A stretch of 6,588 nt of DNA from Desulfobacterales bacterium (GCA_029934695.1 JAOZLU010000407.1:1-6588), one strand, 5' to 3'; counted from the stretch's first letter, positions 1 through 6,298 are shown. A program made the numbers and translations. The notes: generated from the sequence alone by a model not told the origin.

Positions 1-33
1 CCATCTGCCGTAAATGGTACCGTTCGGTACCAT
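1..33 (-). CDS. Possible 5' start of a further minus-strand gene, cut by the window edge
   Basis: Minus-strand ATG at 31-33 opens MVPNGTIYGRW and stays open to the window edge. It is preceded by a Shine-Dalgarno-like AGAGGAG (39-45) with a 5-nt spacer. It would be the next gene after the TSP3 cohesin gene, about 125 bp downstream of that gene's stop. Eleven codons give no family clue. The first codons overlap a perfect palindrome (14-33), and the same frame is open well upstream through the 89-143 palindrome, so this may be repeat-derived sequence and not a gene. Low confidence. Confidence 0.2.
   Translation of the reverse strand, partial: MVPNGTIYGRW
14..33. repeat. Perfect short palindrome (9-bp arms, TT centre)
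   Basis: ATGGTACCG at 14-22 is mirrored exactly by CGGTACCAT at 25-33, with TT between them. It lies in the spacer after the TSP3 cohesin gene, or at the start of a following gene. It could be an operator-like site, part of a palindromic repeat or a small hairpin. No T-run follows it on either strand, so a simple terminator is unlikely. Confidence 0.6.
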
Positions 34-88
34 CCCCGCTCCTCTGTAAATCCAAATATGTTCAATGATTTCGTTTGTGCGTTTATAA

Positions 89-143
89 GGTGGGTTGCGG
101 TTTCGTTTTTTACTGCGTAAAAAATCGAAATCCTTCACCCACC
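89..143. repeat. Long near-perfect hairpin, REP/MITE-like palindrome
   Basis: The left arm 89-113 begins GGTGGGT and ends TTTTTTAC. The right arm 117-143 begins GTAAAAAA and ends ACCCACC, and is its reverse complement apart from a few small bulges; the loop is TGC (114-116). The hairpin starts 15 bases after the stop of the TSP3 cohesin gene on the minus strand. Extragenic palindromes with GGTGGGT termini are common in repeat-rich bacterial genomes (general knowledge, not searched here). It may slow or end transcription, but there is no clean U-tract after the stem. It sits exactly where the upstream gene seems to lose its normal C-terminus. Confidence 0.75.
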
Positions 144-158
144 CTACAAGCCGGGATT

Positions 159-1052
159 TTACCTCCGCATTCCTTTTCTTGGCAAAGCAGTCCCGATAAA
201 ACACCCGTCCACATCATCACCAGAGCTGAACATTTTGGAATAATCACACGCATCCCCAGTCCCATCTCCGTTAGCGTCTGTTTGCTCCGGATTGCTTTTA
301 TTCAGACAGTTGTCACACGCATCCCCGATTCCATCTCCATCTGTGTCGCTCTGGTACGGGTTGGCGCTCTCCGGGCAGTTGTCACACACATCCCCAAATT
401 TATCGCTGTCAGCGTTCGCCTGGTCTGGGTTTGGGGTGTCAGGGCAGTTGTCATCCGCATCAGGAATTCCATCTTCATCCCTGTCAGGTTTCTGATCATC
501 TACCAGATTGACGCCACCGTTCATCAAGAAGGTAATCTCATCTACTTCATAGTTTGGATTCATATAACGCACATCGCTGAGTGTCAGATCATTATCAGGC
601 TTGCTGTCAAGGACTTTGAATTTCAGGCGCACAATGATTCCGGAATCATCTGGGGCTTTGTCTGGATCATCTCCTTGCAAAGCATAATAAATGTCAACTG
701 TACCCTCCGTCAGATCACATAATCCCGTAGCCGTGCCACCTTCTGACTCCAGAAAATCGCCTTTGCACTGGTCCTCCTGAGGCTGAAATTCAAGACGACC
801 AGAGTCAAATTTTACTTTTAATTCATAGATATTCAGATTTGTCACATTCTGGGCAACCACCCCGACCCATATCACATCACCCACTTCAGCCGTGACGCTC
901 AATTCAATGTTTTTGGAACTGATTTCCGAATCATAATCATCGGTTTCAATGTTCATGTCCAGCGCACACCCCGCAGACGCATTCGGGCCGGCCCAGGCAG
1001 AGGTGGCTGCAAACAGAATGAAAATCACCAAAATCGCACTTTTCCAACGCAT
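159..1052 (-). CDS. Secreted cohesin-domain protein with thrombospondin type 3 repeats
   Basis: 297-residue exported protein. Residues 1-21 are a classic signal peptide (RWK, hydrophobic core, AWA cleavage site). The mature start GPNASAGCALDMN is nearly the same as in the next gene upstream. Residues about 52-176 resemble a cohesin module, with a GDVIWVGVVAQNVT strand, FDSGRLEF and a C-terminal SGIIVRLKFKVLD strand. Residues 190-270 hold three full and one partial 23-residue thrombospondin type 3 repeats (DxDxDGIxDxxDNCPxxxNPxQ), which normally bind calcium and form a stiff stalk; the second is degenerate (DSDKFGD). The tail DGCFIGTALPRKGMRR looks like the start of the CFIATAAYG element found at C-termini of exported deltaproteobacterial proteins, but stops early beside a palindromic repeat. 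The ATG is fixed by a strong RBS and the signal peptide. Likely role: a surface or extracellular binder of a dockerin partner; the partner is unknown. Confidence 0.87.
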   Translation of the reverse strand: MRWKSAILVIFILFAATSAWAGPNASAGCALDMNIETDDYDSEISSKNIELSVTAEVGDVIWVGVVAQNVTNLNIYELKVKFDSGRLEFQPQEDQCKGDFLESEGGTATGLCDLTEGTVDIYYALQGDDPDKAPDDSGIIVRLKFKVLDSKPDNDLTLSDVRYMNPNYEVDEITFLMNGGVNLVDDQKPDRDEDGIPDADDNCPDTPNPDQANADSDKFGDVCDNCPESANPYQSDTDGDGIGDACDNCLNKSNPEQTDANGDGTGDACDYSKMFSSGDDVDGCFIGTALPRKGMRR

Positions 1053-1059
1053 TATGCTT

Positions 1060-1067
1060 CCTCCTTA
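1060..1067 (-). promoter_or_regulatory. Strong ribosome binding site of the TSP3 cohesin gene
   Basis: The minus strand reads TAAGGAGG followed by AAGCATA and ATG. This is an almost full anti-16S match at normal spacing, and it fixes the start at 1050-1052. Confidence 0.85.
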
Positions 1068-1115
1068 ACTGGAAAATTCATCGTTTCCGTACGCTCTGCT
1101 CTAATATTGACAGAC

Positions 1116-1145
1116 ATCATACAAGAGTTTGTTTTGTATTGTCAA
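1116..1145 (-). promoter_or_regulatory. Near-consensus sigma70 promoter for the TSP3 cohesin gene
   Basis: On the minus strand the -35 TTGACA (1140-1145) matches consensus fully. The -10 TATGAT (1116-1121) matches five of six, with an 18-bp spacer. Transcription would start near 1109, giving a leader of roughly 57 nt to the ATG. This suggests the gene can be transcribed on its own and is not only an operon tail. A second TTGACA read on the plus strand (1107-1112) mirrors the -35 hexamer and could be a half-site of an operator; that part is speculation. Confidence 0.65.
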
Positions 1146-1206
1146 GCGGAAATCAGAGATTATTATTTTTTCTGATCACTTGATATTCAAATTTTTTGAT
1201 CCTGCA

Positions 1207-1224
1207 TTACCGTTTTAGCGGGAA
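1207..1224. repeat. Small imperfect hairpin after the dockerin-cohesin gene
   Basis: TTACCG (1207-1212) and CGGGAA (1219-1224) pair with one mismatch around TTTTAG. It begins 11 bases after the stop of the cohesin gene on the minus strand. It looks like a degenerate form of the widespread TTCCCGC...GCGGGAA palindromes. No U-tract follows directly, so a terminator role is weak. Confidence 0.35.
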
Positions 1225-1235
1225 CGACAGGGAGA

Positions 1236-2030
1236 TCACTTTTTGCCGGTCCCATATCTCAGATTATAAATGGCCTCCTCCAATCCGATTTTCTGGTCCT
1301 CATTAATGTCAGAGAGCAGATGAACATTGTCCGGTTCCATGCCCACCAGGATTTGCAGGATCATGGTGCATGGATTATTGACAACAGCATTCATCCGATT
1401 GTCGTTGGCCGAGCTGTTGATCCTTTCTGAATCCCAATAGTTCACACTCCGAATGGTCAACTGGTTGTCAAGATTGCCATCAAGGACTTTGAATTTCAGG
1501 AAAGCGATGATTCCGGATCCCTCCGGGGCTTCATCCCTGCTCCTTCCTTTTAATGTGCTGGCCACAACAAGGGTTCTTCTTGGAGCATTCGGATACTCCA
1601 TGACCAGGAACCCCAAGGGAGTGGCACCATTCGATTTCAGCAGAGTCTCAGGTCCGTTGTCAGGCAGTTCTTCATGGCCTTTGATAAAGCTCATACGGTT
1701 CGGGTCAAACTCAATCAACACCTGATAAGTGTCCAGATCCGTGACATTCTGGGCAACCACGGCCACCCATATCTCATCGCCGGACTTGGCCTCCACAGAA
1801 GAATCAATATCTCTGGCGGAAATTTCGGCATCATAATTGTGAGTAGCATAATTCAGGTCCAAGGCGCACCCTGCGGATGAATTCGGACCGGCCCATGCCG
1901 GATCGGTTCTGAACAGAGCAAACAGGCAGAACAGAATCAGCAGGCATCTGAAAAAGGAAGCAGGCTTTATGCGAAAAAAATATTTTTTTCTCCTTCTCCC
2001 ATAGATGTTTTTTGGATGTTGGGTATTCAT
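1236..2030 (-). CDS. Secreted cohesin-domain protein with a C-terminal dockerin-like EF-hand
   Basis: 264 residues from the ATG at 2028-2030, chosen because AAAGGAG lies 10 nt upstream. A longer frame to 2093 starts with TTG and has no visible RBS. Residues 1-47 form a long signal peptide: a basic n-region (GRRRKK), a hydrophobic core at about 29-40 and AWA cleavage. The mature start GPNSSAGCALDLN and the strand GDEIWVAVVAQNVT (84-97) match the downstream paralogue; about 40 of the first 69 aligned residues are identical. Cohesin-like fold at about 78-200, ending SGIIAFLKFKVLD. The C-terminus (about 221-258) is dockerin-like: a helix with LQILVGMEP, then one EF-hand loop DINEDQKIGLEE (241-252, acidic ligands at 1, 3, 5 and 12), then a helix. 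Only one loop is intact, so it is a half or degenerate dockerin. Carrying both module types makes it adaptor-like. Partner unknown. Confidence 0.85.
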   Translation of the reverse strand: MNTQHPKNIYGRRRKKYFFRIKPASFFRCLLILFCLFALFRTDPAWAGPNSSAGCALDLNYATHNYDAEISARDIDSSVEAKSGDEIWVAVVAQNVTDLDTYQVLIEFDPNRMSFIKGHEELPDNGPETLLKSNGATPLGFLVMEYPNAPRRTLVVASTLKGRSRDEAPEGSGIIAFLKFKVLDGNLDNQLTIRSVNYWDSERINSSANDNRMNAVVNNPCTMILQILVGMEPDNVHLLSDINEDQKIGLEEAIYNLRYGTGKK

Positions 2031-2040
2031 GATGAATAAT

Positions 2041-2047
2041 CTCCTTT
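2041..2047 (-). promoter_or_regulatory. Ribosome binding site that decides the start of the dockerin-cohesin gene
   Basis: AAAGGAG on the minus strand, 10 nt before the ATG at 2028-2030. It favours this ATG over the TTG at 2091-2093, which has no Shine-Dalgarno. The choice shortens the n-region of the signal peptide by 21 residues. Confidence 0.7.
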
Positions 2048-2124
2048 GGTAAAACAGATAATAAGGCTGATTTTTCGGTAAGTATTCGGTCAAACTCGTT
2101 GAACCAGCCTTTCACGCTCCGTTT

Positions 2125-2170
2125 GGATTGCCAAATCCGAACCGCGCAGACCTGCCGGATTTGGCAATCC
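2125..2170. repeat. Perfect 15-bp inverted repeat between the protease and cohesin genes
   Basis: GGATTGCCAAATCCG (2125-2139) is mirrored exactly by CGGATTTGGCAATCC (2156-2170). The 16-bp centre holds a further GCAG/CTGC stem (2146-2149 and 2152-2155). Each long arm is also a small hairpin in itself (GGATT/AATCC), so the element could fold as one long stem or as two linked hairpins. It lies in the 224-bp spacer between the two coding regions. No U-tract follows it, so a REP-like element is more likely than a simple terminator; attenuation of readthrough into the cohesin gene is possible. Confidence 0.75.
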
Positions 2171-2254
2171 TGCGAGAGCGGACACGAGGTTTACCTGCTT
2201 ATATTTTTCGTTGTTCAAGCGCAGAGAAACAATTTGAAAAATCGTTCTGCAATT

Positions 2255-5200
2255 TTAATCTGAAGAATAGTGATCCGCAAGAATGGCCACATCCAGGATG
2301 TCTATTTTGCAATCTGTGTGCAAATCATACATGTCTTTCCATTCGGGATCGCCGCATTTTTCTCCCATGTGTGTCTGAAAGAGATACTGGCGGTCCCCCA
2401 CATCAACAATCCCGTCACCGTTAAAATCATAGCAGGAAGGGTCAGACTTCAGAGAGAAATCCAAAGGAACCGTTTCATAATCGTCCATTTCCACTTGAAA
2501 AGGACCTGATGGTTTGTAACATCGGGCCTCCGCGGTCACGGTGAAGGTTCCCGGTTTTCTGTAAATCCAATATCTTCCATTGGCCCACCTAAACTCTCCC
2601 TGGGTCCACCAAGTATGGATATCGTATCCGTCATCCGTCGTTATCAACGCCCTTCCGATAAGCTTTTTGGAATCAGCATCCAAAACATTTCCTTTTAACC
2701 ATCCTGAGCCATTGACGGCAACCGGCTTATAAACATCAAGGTCATAAGAGACATTTTCACCGAAGATGTTCGGGTCAACATTCCTCACCTTCACATAGTA
2801 AACGCTCTCCCTGGGGCAGTCCCAGTACAGTGCCTCGTCTCCGCCAGCACTTCTGTTGTTTTGTTGTTTTAAACACACAATCCCATTGGTATCATAGATT
2901 TCAAGCTCTGCATCACAGACCGCGCTCAGATTTTTGACTTCGATTTTATAGGTCTCTCCTGCGGAGCCGAAGAATCTCACCCAGTCAACATCCATCGCAT
3001 CGTGAAAATTACGCTCCTGTGGCATGTCATTGTCTATGGTGATCGCATTGGCCTGGCTGAACGTGTCGTCCTCCTCATAGCCGTCCGGCTCGGATTTCAC
3101 CTCACCCCTTGTCTGGGTCACGGTGGTCTCTTTGGAGCGGAGGCGAGTCTCCTCATAGCCCTCTTTCATCGTCACATTGAGCTTGACTGCATAAGTTCCT
3201 CTCACCGTGAAGCCGTTGTGGCTGCCTTGATATGTGCCATCCTTGTCCGAGTCCTCAAGCGGAAGTGTTATATGGGAATCCGGGTCATTGTCCGGCGGGA
3301 TGATTTCTGCAAACACACCTTGTATGTCATTTGTGGAAACTTTCAGGTCCTTTGCCCAGAGAACCGCCTCTGTATTGCCGTTCAGCCTTTGAGCCGGTGA
3401 CACCTCGCCAATGGCGGCCAGATCCGTCACGTCCTCAATCCGCCCCCTGCCGATGTAAATGCGGCTGGCGATCTCCTTGTCCCAAGGCTTGCCGGGCCTG
3501 CCGTCTCCGTCAGCATCCATGCGGGCGGTCTGATGCTCTTTCATTTCATCCGCGGCAAAGTTGAACGCGTCGTTCAGATTCGAGCCGTATTCCACCTCAG
3601 CCCATAACTGATAGGAGAATGAAGATCGTCCATCCTTGCTGAACAGGACATCCTCGTCTGATCCGCTGGTGATGACAATGCGGTTCTCCGGATGGGAGGC
3701 AGTCAGGGGCGAGATGAAGGTTCCTGAGTAACACGCATCATAGATGAAGATGACCTGGCCGGATATGCTCTCCTGCAATTGGTCAAGCCAGTCATTCACC
3801 GTTTCCGCGGCAATCGTCTCCGTCTCATTGATCCGAAAGACCCGATCCTCCCCATGCCCCACAAAATAGATCAGAAGCCCGGAGTACGGCGGGTTTTCCC
3901 TGCTCAATTTTTCCACAAGATCAGATAGCGCGTCAGAAGTGGCCAGGGCATACACATCCCTTGTATTGTCACTCCCAATATCTGCTTTCAGATAATAGAT
4001 TCTCTCTTTGGTATATCCCTGATGTATGAGTGCATCGTATGCTTTTCCGGCCAGCATCTCGGTTTCATCCCATATCTTGTCCGAATCCCCTTTGCGGCCG
4101 GCCACGATGATCGCCTTTGCTTTGAATATGTCCGAATCCGCTGGTACAAAGGTGACCGCGCCGGGCAGATCGTAAGCTTCGCTTTCATTGAATACCCGCA
4201 GGGTGTAGTGAAATATCTGGCCGGGGTCCGACGTTGTGATTTGGGGGCCGGGAAGTGCGAGAGACAGGGTGTTTTCTTCGCTGTTCAACGTGAAAGAATC
4301 AAGCTCAACCGGCGCAGGCACGACCAGCAACCCGCGTTTACCATTGGCCACATACACTGTGTCCCCAATGACCGTGATCCCTTTCGCATCACCTGTGGTG
4401 TCCATAGAGCCGATGAAGACCGGAGCAGAAGGAGTCTTCACGTCAAAGACCCGTATTCCCCCGAGCCCGTTGGCCACATAAGCCATATTGCCCACCACTG
4501 ACACGTCGGACGCGGAATCGGCCTCCCCATATCCGATGATTTTGGGCTCCGAACGCGTACTCACATCAATAATCTGCAACCCTGCCCCGCCGGCTGCCAC
4601 ATAAGCGGTCTTTTCAACCACGGTGACATCATAAGCCATGCCGCCCGGTATCTCCACATCGCCGAGTGGCGAGGGGGATGAGGGTGTGGTGACATCTATC
4701 GTCTGTAACCCTGCGCTTCCTGCCGCGAGATATGCTGTATCACCGGTCACTGCCACGCCAATAGCCATGCCCATCTCCTGTGTATCCACAGAGCCGATAA
4801 TTTCCAGGGTGTTCAGATCAATCACCTGCAATCCTTTTTTCCCATCTGCGATGTATGCCTTGCCTCCTGCCACCACTACATCCTGAGCATATCCCGGGGT
4901 ATTCACTGATCCGCTGATAACTGGTTTTGAAGGTGTGCTTATGCTGATGATCTGCAATCCGCTCTCTCCGTCTGCGATATAGACCGTATTTCCTTCTATG
5001 GCAAGACCGTAAGCAAAATCAGGGGTATCTTTGTTCCCGACCGGTTTGGGGGCTGAACGTGTAGTCACGTCAATGATCTGCAATCCCCGGTCTCCGTCTG
5101 CGATATAGGCTGTGTCTCCTGCCACCACGATGCTGTACGCATCTCCCAAGGTGTCCCATACCCCGGTCGCTGTGACAGATGCGCTGACATCCAGGATTTG

Positions 5201-6262
5201 CAGGCCCTCGGCCCCGTTTGCCAAATATGCGGTATTCTCCGTCACCATGATATCATGGACCATGTCCGATGTCTCCACGAGCCCTTTCAAGGTCGGCTGA
5301 TTCACGTTGCTCACGTCAATCAGATGGAGGCCCATGTCGCCTCCGACAAACACGGTGGTTCCCGTCACCGCGACGCTGTATCCCCTGTCGCCTGTGTTTA
5401 CGGAACCGATATACTTGGGTGCGGAGGGATCGTGAATGTCTATGATGTGGAGGCCGTTATAATGATCCGCCAGATAAGCGATATCCCCGCTCACCGTGAC
5501 CGCATACGCCTTATTGAGCGATGTGTTCTCAACGCCTACAACCGGGGCAGAGGGATTCCCGATGTTTATGATCTGCAATCCGCCGTAATAATCGGCCACA
5601 TAAGCCATATCCCCTTTTACGGCAATGTGATATGCCTCACCCGGGGTGTCCACTGTGATCATGGAAGGATTTTCCGGATCACTGATATTGATGATCTGGA
5701 CACCCTTCTCCCCGTCTGCCACAAGAACTGTGTTCTCTTTCACAGCAACCCCTCTGGCAAATCCCGGGGTATCCACCGTGCCAGAGATTACAGGTTCAGA
5801 GAGTCTGCTCAGATCAATGATCTGCAATCCCATGTTTCCATCCGCAATATATGCCTTTTTTCCGGCCACTGCGACATCATAAGCTTGGCCAGGTGTATCA
5901 GTGACGCTGATCAGGGATGGGCTTCCGGGGTTGGTGATATCGAATATCAGCAGTCCGCTCTCCCCACCAGCCATGTATGCTTTCTCATCTGCTATGGTCA
6001 GGCCGTAAGCCTCATCTGGAGTGTCCGCAGCCCCGATGATCGTTCTCCTGTTTCCCACATCCGGAAACATGGAGACCCTTGTATGCTCATCAAACCCGGT
6101 TCCGGTCAGGGTGACAGTCAGGTCCTGATTCAGAATGCCCAGGGTGGGATAGACTGATTCCAGTTTCAGTTCCGCAGATGCTGCCGGGGGCGTGAGGAAG
6201 AGGCAGAGCGTGAATATGCCCAGGATAATTTGGATGGTGTGAGAATGCTTTTTGAGATACAT
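2255..6262 (-). CDS. Secreted LVIVD-propeller protein with C13/caspase-like peptidase, PPC and dockerin domains
   Basis: 1335 residues from the ATG at 6260-6262, picked for AAGGAG 8 nt upstream; an ATG at 6290-6292 has no good RBS. Signal peptide 1-30 (KK, hydrophobic core, ASA cleavage). Residues 31-77 are IPT/TIG-like (TLTGTGFDEHTRVSM). Residues 78-645 hold 14 LVIVD repeats of about 41 residues (AYxADGxxGLQIIDV). Residues 713-940 are a clan CD cysteine peptidase, C13 (legumain-like) by look: LLIYFVGHGEDRVF gives catalytic His803 and VIFIYDACYSG gives Cys844, with a calcium-like DADGDG loop near 916-920. Next come a beta-rich segment (941-1055), a PPC domain (1057-1180; YEEDDTFSQANAI, DVDWVRFF), a carboxypeptidase-regulatory-like domain (1182-1272) and a type I dockerin (1276-1332). 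Apart from Cys844, all mature cysteines lie after residue 1115. Likely an extracellular, calcium-dependent protease or self-processing adhesin docked through a cohesin. Substrate unknown. Confidence 0.88.
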   Translation of the reverse strand: MYLKKHSHTIQIILGIFTLCLFLTPPAASAELKLESVYPTLGILNQDLTVTLTGTGFDEHTRVSMFPDVGNRRTIIGAADTPDEAYGLTIADEKAYMAGGESGLLIFDITNPGSPSLISVTDTPGQAYDVAVAGKKAYIADGNMGLQIIDLSRLSEPVISGTVDTPGFARGVAVKENTVLVADGEKGVQIINISDPENPSMITVDTPGEAYHIAVKGDMAYVADYYGGLQIINIGNPSAPVVGVENTSLNKAYAVTVSGDIAYLADHYNGLHIIDIHDPSAPKYIGSVNTGDRGYSVAVTGTTVFVGGDMGLHLIDVSNVNQPTLKGLVETSDMVHDIMVTENTAYLANGAEGLQILDVSASVTATGVWDTLGDAYSIVVAGDTAYIADGDRGLQIIDVTTRSAPKPVGNKDTPDFAYGLAIEGNTVYIADGESGLQIISISTPSKPVISGSVNTPGYAQDVVVAGGKAYIADGKKGLQVIDLNTLEIIGSVDTQEMGMAIGVAVTGDTAYLAAGSAGLQTIDVTTPSSPSPLGDVEIPGGMAYDVTVVEKTAYVAAGGAGLQIIDVSTRSEPKIIGYGEADSASDVSVVGNMAYVANGLGGIRVFDVKTPSAPVFIGSMDTTGDAKGITVIGDTVYVANGKRGLLVVPAPVELDSFTLNSEENTLSLALPGPQITTSDPGQIFHYTLRVFNESEAYDLPGAVTFVPADSDIFKAKAIIVAGRKGDSDKIWDETEMLAGKAYDALIHQGYTKERIYYLKADIGSDNTRDVYALATSDALSDLVEKLSRENPPYSGLLIYFVGHGEDRVFRINETETIAAETVNDWLDQLQESISGQVIFIYDACYSGTFISPLTASHPENRIVITSGSDEDVLFSKDGRSSFSYQLWAEVEYGSNLNDAFNFAADEMKEHQTARMDADGDGRPGKPWDKEIASRIYIGRGRIEDVTDLAAIGEVSPAQRLNGNTEAVLWAKDLKVSTNDIQGVFAEIIPPDNDPDSHITLPLEDSDKDGTYQGSHNGFTVRGTYAVKLNVTMKEGYEETRLRSKETTVTQTRGEVKSEPDGYEEDDTFSQANAITIDNDMPQERNFHDAMDVDWVRFFGSAGETYKIEVKNLSAVCDAELEIYDTNGIVCLKQQNNRSAGGDEALYWDCPRESVYYVKVRNVDPNIFGENVSYDLDVYKPVAVNGSGWLKGNVLDADSKKLIGRALITTDDGYDIHTWWTQGEFRWANGRYWIYRKPGTFTVTAEARCYKPSGPFQVEMDDYETVPLDFSLKSDPSCYDFNGDGIVDVGDRQYLFQTHMGEKCGDPEWKDMYDLHTDCKIDILDVAILADHYSSD
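4328..6031 (-). repeat. Coding array of 14 LVIVD repeats, about 123-bp period
   Basis: The peptide pattern (S/G)xxDTPGxAYxVxVxGxxAYIADG repeats about every 41 residues, with GLQIID(V/I)S and (P)xxIG closing each unit. Fourteen units can be counted. Some are degenerate, for example unit 7 (LVETSDMVHD) and unit 13 (YGEADSASD). LVIVD repeats are predicted to form beta-propeller blades, so fourteen would fit two seven-bladed propellers. At DNA level the motif ATGATCTGCAATCC (plus strand) or close variants recurs. This periodic composition also explains the long spurious plus-strand frames here. Confidence 0.85.
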
Positions 6263-6270
6263 GATGGTGT

Positions 6271-6276
6271 CTCCTT
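6271..6276 (-). promoter_or_regulatory. Ribosome binding site that decides the start of the protease gene
   Basis: AAGGAG on the minus strand, 8 nt before the ATG at 6260-6262. The alternative ATG 30 bases upstream follows GGGAAAATA only. The internal start also gives a standard signal peptide. Confidence 0.8.
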
Positions 6277-6298
6277 GATGTGTTTCTCCCATTATTTT

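Noticed and set aside
100..200. Simple frameshift explaining the lost CFIATAAYG tail
   Set aside because: Of the two shifted minus-strand frames, the one read in full does not restore an AYG-type continuation, so a one-base sequencing error is not enough.
302..499. Minus-strand open frame of 65 codons within the TSP3 region
   Set aside because: It is a shifted-frame shadow of the calcium-repeat codons (GAT/GAC-rich) of the cohesin gene.
950..975. Lipoprotein box at the SAGC of the cohesin proteins
   Set aside because: The Cys is eight residues after a good AWA cleavage site, outside the hydrophobic core, and there is no Leu at the -3 position.
1152..1176. Terminator-like inverted repeat ATCAGA/TCTGAT in the spacer between cohesin genes
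   Set aside because: Only six AT-rich pairs around a 13-base loop and no T-run in the right place; likely chance.
1236..2093. Longer version of the dockerin-cohesin gene starting at TTG 2091-2093
   Set aside because: No Shine-Dalgarno precedes the TTG, whereas the ATG at 2028-2030 has AAAGGAG and gives a more usual signal peptide.
2031..2100. Promoter TTGACC...TATTAT upstream of the dockerin-cohesin gene
   Set aside because: The spacer would be 24 bp, too long for sigma70, and no better -35 fits the TATTAT.
4328..6031. Possible CRISPR or other non-coding array because of regular spacing near 123 bp
   Set aside because: The period is a multiple of three, the units diverge at DNA level, and the peptide pattern is the LVIVD repeat.
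5198..6157. Long plus-strand open frame (319 codons) and several shorter ones opposite the protease gene
   Set aside because: They lie opposite the LVIVD array, whose periodic codon pattern keeps antisense frames open. They lack RBS, signal peptide or recognisable domains, while the minus-strand frame has clear domains.
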